Origin: Bacteroidetes bacterium GWF2_35_48
Lineage (GTDB): Bacteria > Bacteroidota > Bacteroidia > Bacteroidales > GWF2-35-48
Direction: 5' to 3'
Assembly: GCA_001769125.1 (NCBI GenBank)
Contig: MEOG01000105.1
Span: 124,001-188,000 of the forward strand
DNA length: 64,000 bases
In this document: in pieces, positions 8,117 through 17,376 of the stretch
Layout: every line of letters begins with the position of its first letter
How positions within the stretch are numbered: the stretch's first letter is position 1
The notes under the pieces: generated by a model
The model's input: the letters and a program-made list of their open reading frames with translations, nothing else
What the model was told of the DNA's origin: nothing
The model's database searches: none
Position numbers and translations under genes: made by a program

Positions 8117-9343
8117 ATGAAAAAAATTCTCTATATATCTTACGACGGAATGACAGACCCGCTTGGCCAGTCGCAGGTTATACCGTATCTTATGGGGCTA
8201 TCTGAACTTGGGTATATTGTTCATATTCTTAGCACTGAAAAACCAGAAAATTATCATAAAAATAAATTAAAAATTGCTCAATTACTTGCCGCGAAAAAAA
8301 TCAAATGGCATCCTGTTTTTTACACAAAAAAACCTCCGGTATTATCTACAATATTTGATATTTATAAGATAATAAGTATTGCAAAAAAACTTCATAAAGA
8401 AAATAATTTTCATATTGTGCATTGCCGAAGCTATATCAGTGCTTTTGCCGGATTATTTCTGAAGAAAAAATACGGAGTGAAATTTATTTTTGACATGCGC
8501 GGTTTTTATGCTGATGAAAGAGTAGATGGAAAAATTTGGAATTTAAAAAATCCAGTTTTTTATTTCGTGTATCATTATTTTAAAAAGAAAGAAATTACTT
8601 TTTTAAAACAAGCCGATCATGTTGTTTCTTTAACAAAAGCAGGAAAAAAAATAATTGAACAATGGGGAAAAGAAAAGAATTTTTCAACCCCTGTAACAGT
8701 AATTCCCTGTTGTGCGGATCTTGACTTTTTCTCTCCTGTTACTATTAATCCTGAAAAACAAAAACAATACAAAGATGAGTTAAAAATTCAGAATCACGAT
8801 TTCATTATTTCATATCTGGGCTCTGTAGGCACATGGTATATGCTGGAAGAGATGCTCGATTTTTTCAAAGTTTGTTTACATATAAAACCAGAAGCCAAAT
8901 TTTTATTTATAACAAAAGATAATCCTGTTGAAATCATAAAGGCAGCAAACAGAAAAAATATTCCGGAAACAAATATTTTAATCCGATCCGCAGAACGTGA
9001 GGAAATGCCTTCATTACTAGGATTGAGTAATTTTTCACTATTTTTCATCAAACCCGTTTTTTCAAAAAAAGCCTCATCTCCAACAAAAATGGGAGAAATA
9101 CTGGGACTTGGCATACCTGTAGTGTGCAATTCGGGTGTAGGCGATGTAGATGAAATAATAACAGAAAGCAAATCAGGAATACTGGTACAGGATTTTAATG
9201 AAAATTCATATAAGAATACTCTTTTGCAACTTGAAAATAATAAATTTGCATCCAATCAATTAATAAAAGCTGCGCATAAATATTATTCGCTGAAAGAAGG
9301 AATTACAAGATATAGTACTATTTACTCCATATTGTTAAAGTGA
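8117..9343 (+). CDS. family 4-type glycosyltransferase
   Basis: 408 residues, cytoplasmic, GT-B fold. The N-terminal acceptor half starts ILYISYDGMTDPLGQSQV, the phosphate/sugar-loop opening common in GT4 enzymes of polysaccharide loci. The C-terminal half has SPTKMGEILGLGIPVV followed by GVGDVDEII, the nucleotide-sugar-binding region, with Glu in the expected E(X)7E-like area. Expected role: transfer of a sugar from a nucleotide donor to a lipid-linked or saccharide acceptor; donor and acceptor are unknown. The stop overlaps the next gene's GTG start by four bases, indicating translational coupling. A long tandem repeat occupies its 5' flank. Confidence 0.87.
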   Translation: MKKILYISYDGMTDPLGQSQVIPYLMGLSELGYIVHILSTEKPENYHKNKLKIAQLLAAKKIKWHPVFYTKKPPVLSTIFDIYKIISIAKKLHKENNFHIVHCRSYISAFAGLFLKKKYGVKFIFDMRGFYADERVDGKIWNLKNPVFYFVYHYFKKKEITFLKQADHVVSLTKAGKKIIEQWGKEKNFSTPVTVIPCCADLDFFSPVTINPEKQKQYKDELKIQNHDFIISYLGSVGTWYMLEEMLDFFKVCLHIKPEAKFLFITKDNPVEIIKAANRKNIPETNILIRSAEREEMPSLLGLSNFSLFFIKPVFSKKASSPTKMGEILGLGIPVVCNSGVGDVDEIITESKSGILVQDFNENSYKNTLLQLENNKFASNQLIKAAHKYYSLKEGITRYSTIYSILLK

Positions 9344-10428
9344 AACGCGTTTTATACATTGTGCAACATCGCATGGGACGTTCGCCCGGTCAACGATTCC
9401 GTTGTGAACAATACCTTGAATACCTTGAACAAAATGGTTATGAAATTACCTATTCAAATTTAATCAATGAGCGTGAAGATGCTGTTTTCTACAGCAAAGG
9501 AAATTATCTGAAAAAATTACAATTCTTTATAAAAAGTTTCAGGCGAAGACTTCAAGATGTAAAACGAGCCGGAGATTTTGACATTATCTTTATTTATCGC
9601 GAAGCATTCATGATAGGAACAACCTATTTTGAGAAAAAAATTGCCCGCAAATGCAAAAATATCATTTTAGATTTTGACGATTCAATATGGCTGAATGATG
9701 TTTCTCTTGGTAACTCCAATCTTAAATGGCTCAAAAATCCGTTAAAAACAGATAAGATTATCAGTTTATCAAAGTGTATTTTTGCAGGAAATTCATATCT
9801 GGCAACGTACGCATTAAAATTTAATTATAATATTAAAATCATCCCAACAACTATTGATACAGATTACCATACATCAAAAATATGGGAAAAAGAAAAAAAA
9901 GGAGTCTGTATTGGATGGACAGGAACCGCCACAACACTTAAACATTTGGAAACGGCTATTCCGGTTTTGAATCGCATCAAGCAAAAGTTTAAAGAATCTG
10001 TTTATTTTAAAGTTATTGTAAATTTTGAATATCAAAATGAGTTGCTTGAAATATCTTCCACACCCTGGAAAAAAGAAACAGAAATTCAAGACCTTTGCGA
10101 AATTGACATAGGAATTATGCCGCTTCCTGACGATGAGTGGTCGAAAGGAAAATGTGGATTTAAAGGTTTGCAATACATGGCACTTGAAATTCCCACAATT
10201 ATGTCCCCGGTTGGTGTTAATTCCGAAATCATCTCAGATGGAGTAAATGGATTTTTGGCTGCTACCGAAGAAGAATGGGTGGAAAAAATATCTGCTTTGA
10301 TTGAATCGCGTGAATTACGAGAAAAATTAGGAAAAGCAGGCAGGCAAACAGTTGTGGAAAAATACTCTGTTGAGGCCTGGAAAGAGAGATACCTTTCCTA
10401 TTTTAATGAGATAGTGATATTGGATTAA
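9340..10428 (+). CDS. glycosyltransferase, GT4-like
   Basis: 362 residues, starting at GTG (9340-9342) overlapping the preceding TGA. The N-terminus RVLYIVQHRMGRSPGQRFRCEQYLEYL and the later DFDDSIW suit the acceptor half of a GT-B enzyme. The C-terminal CGFKGLQYMALEIPTIMSPVGVNSEI with GVNGFLA is the typical donor-binding and E(X)7E-like region. It is probably the second sugar-transfer step of the same polysaccharide as its upstream partner. The last codons (ILD, stop) lie inside a GGATTAAGG repeat, so the repeat supplies the stop codon and may have altered the original C-terminus. Confidence 0.85.
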   Translation: MKRVLYIVQHRMGRSPGQRFRCEQYLEYLEQNGYEITYSNLINEREDAVFYSKGNYLKKLQFFIKSFRRRLQDVKRAGDFDIIFIYREAFMIGTTYFEKKIARKCKNIILDFDDSIWLNDVSLGNSNLKWLKNPLKTDKIISLSKCIFAGNSYLATYALKFNYNIKIIPTTIDTDYHTSKIWEKEKKGVCIGWTGTATTLKHLETAIPVLNRIKQKFKESVYFKVIVNFEYQNELLEISSTPWKKETEIQDLCEIDIGIMPLPDDEWSKGKCGFKGLQYMALEIPTIMSPVGVNSEIISDGVNGFLAATEEEWVEKISALIESRELREKLGKAGRQTVVEKYSVEAWKERYLSYFNEIVILD

Positions 10429-10571
10429 GGATTTAGGAGTAGGAGTAGCACTTCGACTACGCTCATTTCGGCAAGCTCAATGCATCGCAGTGTGGCAGAG
10501 TAGGAGTAGGAGGTATCACGAATAGGAATGTGCGGGGGTTATCCCTTAAGGCAGGCTCACAGGTTTGCTGA
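10423..10571. repeat. repeat remnants downstream of the glycosyltransferase
   Basis: GGATTAAGG plus (GGAGTA)n fragments at 10423-10446 and about 10500-10510; a CTTCGACTACGCTCA fragment at about 10452, also seen near 43486; and GAGGTATCACG...CTCACAGGTTTGCTG (about 10510-10571), a degenerate relative of the hairpin region at 4367-4420. No coding content. Confidence 0.6.
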
Positions 10572-10635
10572 TGGTTTTTAAAGGAAATAATTACCCCTCA
10601 TATTAAAAATCCTTTTTTTTAAACAAAAAATAAAA

Positions 10636-10643
10636 TAAATTTG
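10636..10643 (+). promoter_or_regulatory. candidate -7 box before the sprE/porW-like gene
   Basis: TAAATTTG matches TAnnTTTG and lies 37 bp before the TTG start. The flanks are very A/T-rich and no clear -33 TTG is present. Confidence 0.45.
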
Positions 10644-10680
10644 TCTTTTTAAAGTTTATTGATAGACAAAAAATAAAAAA

Positions 10681-13374
10681 TTGAAGAAAAATTATTCAAA
10701 ATATACTGTTTTCCTACTGCTGGGCTTCTTTGTCTTTTTTCTTAGCTGCACAACAGAAAAAAATACGCTTGTTACCCGTACTTACCACAATCTTACAGCA
10801 AAATACAATGTATTTTTCAACGGTAATGAAAGTTTAAAAAAGGGGAATCTAAAGCTTTTAGACAGTTATAAAGACAACTATTCGAGAATTCTTCCGATTT
10901 TTGCTTCATCCGATGAAGCTGCGGCAAAAGCAGTTACTCCTGAAATGGACAAATCAATAAAAAAAGCCTCGAAGCTTATAAAATACCATTCCATTAAAGT
11001 TAAACCAAAAAAACAAGGAGGTAATTCAAAGCGCCGTAAAGCATTTATGGCTAAAAATGAATATTGCAACTGGGTTGATGATGCTTACCTGCTTATGGGA
11101 AAAGCACATTTTTTTAAACACGATTACTTTCAGGCACGTATTAATTTTGAATATGTCCTCAATCAGTTTAAAACGCAAGATATTCGATATGACGCCAATT
11201 TATGGCTTATCCGTACAATGATTGAAACCGCCCAGTACAACAAAGCGCGTGAAAGTCTTGATTTAATGGAGACCGATAAAAATCTGCCCAAAAGAATCAA
11301 AGGCGAATTTGCAGCTATTTATGCAGACTTATTTCTGAAACAAAAAAATTATGAGGATGCTGCATCTGAACTAAGAAAAGCAATTGACAAAACGCGGAAG
11401 AAAAAACTGCGCACACGCTATAAATTTATCCTTGCACAAATTTACCAGTATTTAAAAGAGTATAAAAACGCCAGCAATCTTTACGCGCAGGTTATTAAAA
11501 TGAACCCGCCCTACGATATGGCTTTCAATGCTAAAATTAACAGGGCAACCTGTTATGATGTTGAAACCGGCGATTCTAAAGGAATAAAAAAGCAGCTCGA
11601 AAAAATGCTGAAAGACGCAAAGAATAATGACTATCAAGATCAAATATATTTTGCGCTTGCAAATATTTATCTGAAAGAAAACATGATGGAGGAAGCAATG
11701 AAAAATCTTTTGCTTTCTGTTGAAAAAAGTGTCAGCAACAATGACCAGAAATCCATCTCCTATTTGACTATTGCAGATATACATTTCTCGAAACTTAGTT
11801 ATAAACCTGCTCAGGCATATTATGACAGCGCGGTTACACTGCTCGATAGTAAATATCCTGATTATGATAAAATATCATTAAAGGCTGCAAATCTTACAGA
11901 ACTCGTAGAATATCTAACAATTGTTGAAACAGAAGACAGTTTGCAGCGTGTTGCAAAAATGCCGGAAAAAGAAAGGTTTGCATTTATTGATAAACTTATT
12001 GAAAAAATAAAAGAAGAAGAAGCCCGTCAAAAAGAAGAAGAAAGACAGCATCAGATGAACATGGCATTCGACCAGCAACGACAAGGAGCAAATAACACAC
12101 AAAATCAAAATCAGGGCGGAAACTGGTATTTCTATAACACTGCTACTCTTAGCTACGGCTTTGCTGAATTTAAAAGAAAATGGGGCAACCGGAAAATGGA
12201 AGATAACTGGAGAAGAAAAAATAAAGCGATTGTTATTAGCGATGATTTAGCAGAGGACGAACAGGGAACTTCTCAGGATTCCACAAAAAAACCACTCAGC
12301 AATAAAAGCAGGGAGTATTATACAAAAGCACTTCCGCTTACAGATAGCCTCATGACAATATCTCACATTAAAATTAAAGATGCTTTGTATAAACTGGGAA
12401 AAACCTACAAAGAGAAGCTACAGGACTATCCAAAATCTCGTGAATCATTCGAGAGCCTGAACAAAAGATATCCGGAAAGTGAATACCAGTTAAATGCATA
12501 TTATGAATTGTATTTATTGGGAAATATCTCTAAAAATCAAAGCCTCGCGAATACATATAAAAATCTTATTACTTCAAAATATCCTGACAGTAAGTATGCG
12601 AAATTATTATTGAATCCCAATTATTTTAATGAGTTAATGACCAATTCAAAAATAATTGACGAGCTGTATATGCAAACTTTTGACTTTTTCAAAAAAGGAA
12701 ATTATCAGGAAGTACTGAATAATTGCCTTACAGCAGATGCTTCTTATCCTGAAAATAAACAAGTACATCAATTTGCATACATGAAAGCTGTTGCAACAGG
12801 GCGTACTTCAAATAATGAAACACTCAAAAAAGAATTAAACGAACTGATAAAAAAATATCCGAATACAGAAGTGATACAACCGGCTCAAGATATATTAACC
12901 TATCTGAAAAGAGGCAGTTTAAGCGATATTAAAGAAAAAATGACCAATTCAAAATTCTTTGCCGATACTGCGACCGTTACAGAAACTGAAAGCATGTTAT
13001 ATACTTTTAACGCGAATACGCCACACTTTTATGTTGTAATCGTTGCAAATAAAAAAGAAATTGACGCAAACAGGCTTTCATTTAATATTTCAAATTTCAA
13101 TATTGATTATTTTGGTATGGCAAACTACAGTGTCAGCTCTGTTATAATGAATAAAGACTTTAATTTAATTTCTGTAAAAACTTTTGAGAACAAAGCGCAG
13201 GCAATGTCTTACTTTACTTCTGTAAAAGCAAGTCAGGATATATTTAAAGATGTAAGCCCTGATGATTATAGGCATTTTGTTATCAATGCAGATAATTTTG
13301 CAGCATTTTATAAAGATCAGGATATTAATAAATACAACCTGTTCTTTACAAAAAAATACATTGAGCAGAAATAA
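10681..13374 (+). CDS. sprE: type IX secretion system lipoprotein, SprE/PorW-like (TPR)
   Basis: 897 residues from a TTG start, chosen because it opens directly onto a lipoprotein signal: a hydrophobic stretch, then FFLSCTTEKN with the lipobox Cys near residue 23. Mature residues 30-60 carry TRTYHNLTAKYNVFFNGNES, a signature I associate with the SprE/PorW family. TPR-like helical repeats cover about residues 120-440 and 535-740. A Glu/Arg/Gln-rich coiled coil lies at about 435-475. SprE (Flavobacterium, gliding) and PorW (Porphyromonas) are T9SS lipoproteins thought to link the periplasmic/outer-membrane ring to the motor. The next gene is porX, and T9SS cargo is encoded at 24551 and 35000. 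Family assignment is from memory of motifs. Confidence 0.8.
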   Translation: MKKNYSKYTVFLLLGFFVFFLSCTTEKNTLVTRTYHNLTAKYNVFFNGNESLKKGNLKLLDSYKDNYSRILPIFASSDEAAAKAVTPEMDKSIKKASKLIKYHSIKVKPKKQGGNSKRRKAFMAKNEYCNWVDDAYLLMGKAHFFKHDYFQARINFEYVLNQFKTQDIRYDANLWLIRTMIETAQYNKARESLDLMETDKNLPKRIKGEFAAIYADLFLKQKNYEDAASELRKAIDKTRKKKLRTRYKFILAQIYQYLKEYKNASNLYAQVIKMNPPYDMAFNAKINRATCYDVETGDSKGIKKQLEKMLKDAKNNDYQDQIYFALANIYLKENMMEEAMKNLLLSVEKSVSNNDQKSISYLTIADIHFSKLSYKPAQAYYDSAVTLLDSKYPDYDKISLKAANLTELVEYLTIVETEDSLQRVAKMPEKERFAFIDKLIEKIKEEEARQKEEERQHQMNMAFDQQRQGANNTQNQNQGGNWYFYNTATLSYGFAEFKRKWGNRKMEDNWRRKNKAIVISDDLAEDEQGTSQDSTKKPLSNKSREYYTKALPLTDSLMTISHIKIKDALYKLGKTYKEKLQDYPKSRESFESLNKRYPESEYQLNAYYELYLLGNISKNQSLANTYKNLITSKYPDSKYAKLLLNPNYFNELMTNSKIIDELYMQTFDFFKKGNYQEVLNNCLTADASYPENKQVHQFAYMKAVATGRTSNNETLKKELNELIKKYPNTEVIQPAQDILTYLKRGSLSDIKEKMTNSKFFADTATVTETESMLYTFNANTPHFYVVIVANKKEIDANRLSFNISNFNIDYFGMANYSVSSVIMNKDFNLISVKTFENKAQAMSYFTSVKASQDIFKDVSPDDYRHFVINADNFAAFYKDQDINKYNLFFTKKYIEQK

Positions 13375-13398
13375 TTTTCAACGCATATAAAATATTCC

Positions 13399-14952
13399 AT
13401 GAAGCAAATTTCAATTCTCTGGACAGACGATGAGATCGATCTGTTAAAGCCCCATATTATGTTTCTCGAAGCGAAAGGATACGCTGTAGTAACTGCAAAT
13501 AATGGCGATGATGCTATTGAACAAGTGAAGAAACATACTTTTGATATTATTTTTTTAGATGAAAACATGCCCGGATTGAGTGGCTTGCAGACATTAGCGA
13601 AAATTAAAGCAATTACACCTGAAGTTCCTGTAATAATGATTACAAAAAGTGAAGAAGAAGACATCATGGAAGAAGCCATCGGGTCAAAAATTGCTGACTA
13701 CCTTATTAAGCCTGTGAATCCAAACCAGATCTTACTTTCTATTAAAAAAAATATTGATGTCCGCCAATTAATTTCAAAAAAAGTAACTTCTGAATACCAA
13801 ACTGAATTTACAAAATTATCAATTCAGATAAATGATGCCCGCACACATGATGACTGGATTGATATTTATCGCAAGTTGGTTTTCTGGGAACTCGAATTTG
13901 AGGGATCGGATGATAATGCCATGGATGAAGTCCTGAAAATGCAAAAGAATGAGGCAAACAGTGCTTTTGCAAAATTTGTAAAAAAAAATTATTTATCATG
14001 GTTTGAAACAAAAAACGAATCAAGGCCGCTTCTTTCTCCAAGCCTTATTAAATCAAAAGTTTTTCCTCACATAGATAAAAACGAAAAGGTATGTCTTCTT
14101 TTAATAGATAATTTAAGATACGACCAATGGAAAGTGATACAACCTGTTATTTCAGAATTTTTCACAGTTGAAGACGATACTATATATTTCAGCATACTGC
14201 CAACCGCTACACAATACTCAAGAAATGCAATTTTTTCAGGTCTTATGCCCTCTGAAATAGGAAAGCTGCATCCTGATTTTTGGATTGATGAAAATGATGA
14301 AGAAGGAAAAAATATTCATGAAGAAGATTTACTTCGTAAGCAATTATCGCGCTCAGGAAAAAATATAAAATTATTTTTCACAAAAATATTTGAGAACAAA
14401 GATGCAGAAAAACTTATTGAGAACATTGATAATATTCTCTCAAACCAGCTTCTGGCAATCGTTTTTAATTTTGTAGATATGTTGTCTCATGCGCGCACTG
14501 AATCAAAAATGATAAAAGAACTTACCAATGATGAACCGGCTTATCGTTCTTTTGCCTTATCATGGTTTAAACATTCCCCTATTCTGGGACTCTTCAAAGA
14601 ACTATCGCAACATAATGTGAAAATTATTCTTACAACAGATCATGGTGCTATAAGGGTTTCCAATCCCATAAAAGTTATTGGAGATAAAAATATCAGTTCG
14701 AATCTTCGCTATAAACAAGGGAAAAGCTTAAATTACAATCCCAAAGAAGTATTTGAAATAACGCAGCCACAGAAAGCATTTCTCCCTTCGCAGAATGTCA
14801 GCTCCTCATATATTTTCGCAACAAATGATGATTTTTTTGCATATCCGAATAATTACAATCATTACGTGAAATATTATAAAGATACATTTCAGCATGGGGG
14901 AATTTCTTTGGAAGAAATGCTTATTCCAATAATAACCCTTAACCCGCGTTAA
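13399..14952 (+). CDS. porX: PorX: response regulator fused to a PglZ-type phosphatase domain
   Basis: 517 residues, normal PorX length. Residues 1-120 are a CheY-like receiver: acidic pair Asp10/Asp11, phosphoacceptor Asp54 in FLDENMPG, Lys in LIKPVNP near residue 108. A helical linker follows to about 200. Residues about 205-515 are a PglZ/alkaline-phosphatase-superfamily domain, with LLIDNLRYDQW near 235 and TTDHGAIRV near 415 carrying metal-ligand Asp and His. PorX, phosphorylated by PorY, controls T9SS genes and is a Zn-dependent phosphodiesterase on oligonucleotides. No PorY kinase is adjacent; the kinases at the window ends are not obvious candidates. It follows the SprE/PorW-like gene by 24 bp and precedes tsaE by 1 bp, so an operon is likely. 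Confidence 0.93.
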   Translation: MKQISILWTDDEIDLLKPHIMFLEAKGYAVVTANNGDDAIEQVKKHTFDIIFLDENMPGLSGLQTLAKIKAITPEVPVIMITKSEEEDIMEEAIGSKIADYLIKPVNPNQILLSIKKNIDVRQLISKKVTSEYQTEFTKLSIQINDARTHDDWIDIYRKLVFWELEFEGSDDNAMDEVLKMQKNEANSAFAKFVKKNYLSWFETKNESRPLLSPSLIKSKVFPHIDKNEKVCLLLIDNLRYDQWKVIQPVISEFFTVEDDTIYFSILPTATQYSRNAIFSGLMPSEIGKLHPDFWIDENDEEGKNIHEEDLLRKQLSRSGKNIKLFFTKIFENKDAEKLIENIDNILSNQLLAIVFNFVDMLSHARTESKMIKELTNDEPAYRSFALSWFKHSPILGLFKELSQHNVKIILTTDHGAIRVSNPIKVIGDKNISSNLRYKQGKSLNYNPKEVFEITQPQKAFLPSQNVSSSYIFATNDDFFAYPNNYNHYVKYYKDTFQHGGISLEEMLIPIITLNPR

Positions 14953-14953
14953 A

Positions 14954-15385
14954 ATGGGAAACATTAAAATCGCTTCTCTTGATAGAATTTCAATAGCAGC
15001 TGAAGAATTTATTTCGCAAACCTCCGGGTATAAAATTTTTGCTTTTTATGGAGAAATGGGAGTAGGAAAAACTACTTTAATAAAAGAAATCTGTAAAAAA
15101 CTACATGTTGTAAATATGGTGTCCAGCCCTTCTTTTTCAATAATAAACGAATACATAACAGATAAAGGAGATCGAATTTATCATTTCGATTTTTACAGAA
15201 TCAATAAAATTGAAGAGGCATTTGATCTTGGCATTGAAGAATATTTCTACTCAAACAACCTTTGCTTTATTGAATGGCCCGAAAAAATAGAAGCGCTTTT
15301 ACCGGTAAATACTCTTGCAGTAAAAATTCGAATCGGAATGAATAATGAAAGAATCATTGAAATGAATGATGATTTAAACCCTTAA
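14954..15385 (+). CDS. tsaE: tRNA threonylcarbamoyladenosine biosynthesis ATPase TsaE
   Basis: 143 residues, standard family size. Walker A is GEMGVGKTT near residues 34-42, and FDFYR near 78-82 plus FIEWPEK near 104-110 are characteristic. TsaE works with TsaB and TsaD in t6A37 tRNA modification. It starts one base after the porX stop. The last 20 or so codons (IRIGMNN... NDDLNP) may not be the ancestral C-terminus: a second tsaE-like 3' end lies 2.5 kb downstream (17826-17963), beyond hipBA. Confidence 0.92.
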   Translation: MGNIKIASLDRISIAAEEFISQTSGYKIFAFYGEMGVGKTTLIKEICKKLHVVNMVSSPSFSIINEYITDKGDRIYHFDFYRINKIEEAFDLGIEEYFYSNNLCFIEWPEKIEALLPVNTLAVKIRIGMNNERIIEMNDDLNP

Positions 15386-15772
15386 GATTCCTGCCGGGTC
15401 TGACGACTCCCCCAAAGTAATTAAGCAAAAGATTTTCAATAATGAACTGTTCTGGAAAGGGCGCTTATGCTCTGAAAAACCTCAAATGTTTGCTTTGCTT
15501 GCAGTTTTTGCTTGTTTAAATTATTTTTGCCATAAGCCAATATGATAAACATATTTTACCAATGCCAATTAAGGGCTGGAACAGATATGTTTTGCTACTA
15601 ACCTGCCATACTGCGTCAGCAGGCAGGGACACAAAGTCTCAAAGTCTCACTATATTGGAAGGAATGATTTGAAATTTATTTTGTGAAGCTTTGTGCCTTT
15701 GTGGCTATTGATTATCAAGTATCATCTTTTAACTCTTGATTAAATATAGGATTATAAAAACAGAAAATAATG
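15386..15772. other. intergenic region before hipBA, with dispersed repeats
   Basis: I see no gene here. At 15602-15627 is the palindromic CCTGCC...AGCAGGCAGG element, almost the same as 18806-18831. At about 15628-15712 a CACAAAG/CTTTGTG inverted repeat begins with ACACAAAGTCTCAAAG and closes with GCTTTGTGCCTTTGTGGC. The stretch 15400-15600 shows no recognised feature. It is the left part of the segment between the two tsaE 3' ends. Confidence 0.6.
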
Positions 15773-15826
15773 TTGTATATTATCGACAAATGAAATATAT
15801 TTGCTGCAAATAAGCGACAAATGAAA
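15773..15826 (+). promoter_or_regulatory. hipBA promoter with candidate HipB operators
   Basis: TTG (15773-15775), a 20-bp spacer, then TATATTTG (15796-15803): a near-ideal Bacteroidota promoter. A direct repeat CGACAAATGAAA occurs at 15784-15795, inside the spacer, and at 15815-15826, across the hipB start codon. Between them a palindrome TTTGCTGCAAA (15800-15810) overlaps the -7 box. This layout fits autorepression by HipB. The leader would be only about ten bases. Confidence 0.7.
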
Positions 15827-16114
15827 ATTAAGAATCAAATAATATTTCCGAAATACCAGAAAATATTCGACCAGCTTGGAGAAAATATTAAATTGGCTAG
15901 AAAAAGACGAAAGCTGACAATAATACAAGTATCGGAACGTGCAGGAATTCACAGAGCAACCCTTGACAAGATAGAAAAAGGCGAAGCAAGTGTTTCTTTA
16001 GGAGCATATTTTAATGTGCTCAGAGTATTAGGGCTTCAGAGTGATTTTTTAAAATTGGCAGCAGATGATGAGTTTGGAAGAAAATTACAAGACCTTAAAT
16101 TATTAGGAAAATAA
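15821..16114 (+). CDS. hipB: HipB-like XRE-family antitoxin
   Basis: 97 residues. A Cro/CI helix-turn-helix spans about residues 22-78 (IKLARKRRKLTIIQVSERAGIH, then RATLDKIEKGE). It is the expected DNA-binding antitoxin that neutralises HipA and represses the operon, possibly through the direct repeats around its promoter. Its stop overlaps the hipA start by one base (TAATG), so translation is coupled. The start is set by the ATG directly after the promoter; no other in-frame start would fit the -7 box. Confidence 0.88.
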   Translation: MKIKNQIIFPKYQKIFDQLGENIKLARKRRKLTIIQVSERAGIHRATLDKIEKGEASVSLGAYFNVLRVLGLQSDFLKLAADDEFGRKLQDLKLLGK

Positions 16115-17376
16115 TGGCTAAAGGGAAGTTCAACATATATGTTTATGCCGATTGGATTGGGCTTGGTGGTCCAACATTAATGGGTGTTCTCTCTGCTCAT
16201 TATGGAAAAGGCAGGAAGTCATTCTGTTTTGAATATGAACCCGGGTGGTTGAAGAATAAGAATAGAATTGTTTTTGATCCCGATATTGAGTGGTATAGTG
16301 GGACTCAATTTCCAAACAATAAAGAAAATTTTGGTGTTTTTCTTGATTCAATGCCGGATACTTGGGGAAGAACATTGATGAAACGAAGAGCTGCTCTGGA
16401 ATCTAACGAGAAAACCGGAAGAAAAATTTTGTATGATACTGATTATTTGCTAGGGGTATATGACGAAAGTAGAATGGGTGCTTTAAGATTTAAACTTGAG
16501 CCAAATGGTAACTTTTTAGATCATTCAAAAGTTTTTTCCATTCCGCCTTGGGCAAATATCAGGGAACTTCAACATGCAGCCAGTGTCGTTGAATCTGATA
16601 ATAGTCTTGATGATGTAAGAAAATGGCTGGCAGTATTGATTGCGCCGGGTTCTTCATTAGGTGGTGCACGTCCAAAAGCAAATATCATTGATGAAAAAGG
16701 AAATTTATGGATAGCAAAATTTCCATCTAAGAATGACATTATAGACAAGGCAAAATGGGAATTTCTGGCTTATTTGATTGCTTTGGATGCTAAAGTAAAT
16801 ATGGCAGAATCAGTAATTCAAAAGGTATCAGGAAAATATTCTACATTTTTCACCAAAAGATTTGATAGAATTGGTTCTCAAAGGATTCACTTTGCATCAG
16901 CTATGACAATGACAGGTTATAGTGAAGACATCTTAAGAGAAAAGGATTATATGCCAAGTTATCTTGAGATTGCTGACTTTATAAGTACTTATGGATTTAA
17001 TATAGATAAGAATCTACATCAGTTATGGAGAAGAATTATTTTTAACATTGCTGTTTCAAATACGGATGATCATTTAAGAAATCATGGATTTATACTTAAA
17101 GAAAAAGGATGGGAGCTTTCCCCCGCGTATGACATTAATCCTTCAACAGAAAAAAGCGGACTTGCATTAAACATTGATATGGATAGTAATGAATTGGATT
17201 ATAATTTGGCATTTAATGTTGGAAAATATTTTCGATTGAATAAATCTGAAATGGAAATAATTAAGGAAGAAGTTGTATCATCTGTTCAAAAATGGAAAGA
17301 AATTGCAAAAAAGCTGAATATCTCGAAGAGTGAAATTAATATAATGGAAGCTGCATTCAGAATAAAATTAAAGTAG
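16114..17376 (+). CDS. hipA: HipA-family Ser/Thr kinase toxin
   Basis: 420 residues, close to E. coli HipA (440). The N-terminal subdomain has VYADWIGLGGPTLMGVLSA. The kinase core carries PGSSLGGARPKA near residues 182-193 (the loop with the autophosphorylated Ser in HipA), IAKFPSKND with the ATP-binding Lys, NTDDHLRNHGF near 318-328 (catalytic Asp) and SPAYDINP near 339-346 (Mg-binding Asp). All key motifs are present, so it looks active. The known HipA target is GltX; targets vary within the family. It has no neighbour downstream on its strand and is followed by a palindromic element. Confidence 0.92.
   Translation: MAKGKFNIYVYADWIGLGGPTLMGVLSAHYGKGRKSFCFEYEPGWLKNKNRIVFDPDIEWYSGTQFPNNKENFGVFLDSMPDTWGRTLMKRRAALESNEKTGRKILYDTDYLLGVYDESRMGALRFKLEPNGNFLDHSKVFSIPPWANIRELQHAASVVESDNSLDDVRKWLAVLIAPGSSLGGARPKANIIDEKGNLWIAKFPSKNDIIDKAKWEFLAYLIALDAKVNMAESVIQKVSGKYSTFFTKRFDRIGSQRIHFASAMTMTGYSEDILREKDYMPSYLEIADFISTYGFNIDKNLHQLWRRIIFNIAVSNTDDHLRNHGFILKEKGWELSPAYDINPSTEKSGLALNIDMDSNELDYNLAFNVGKYFRLNKSEMEIIKEEVVSSVQKWKEIAKKLNISKSEINIMEAAFRIKLK

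Noticed and set aside
7893-8120. Gene for a 75-residue hydrophobic protein
   Set aside because: It is only the translation of the 11-bp repeat, with no conserved features. Kept as a repeat and as a possible coupling frame.
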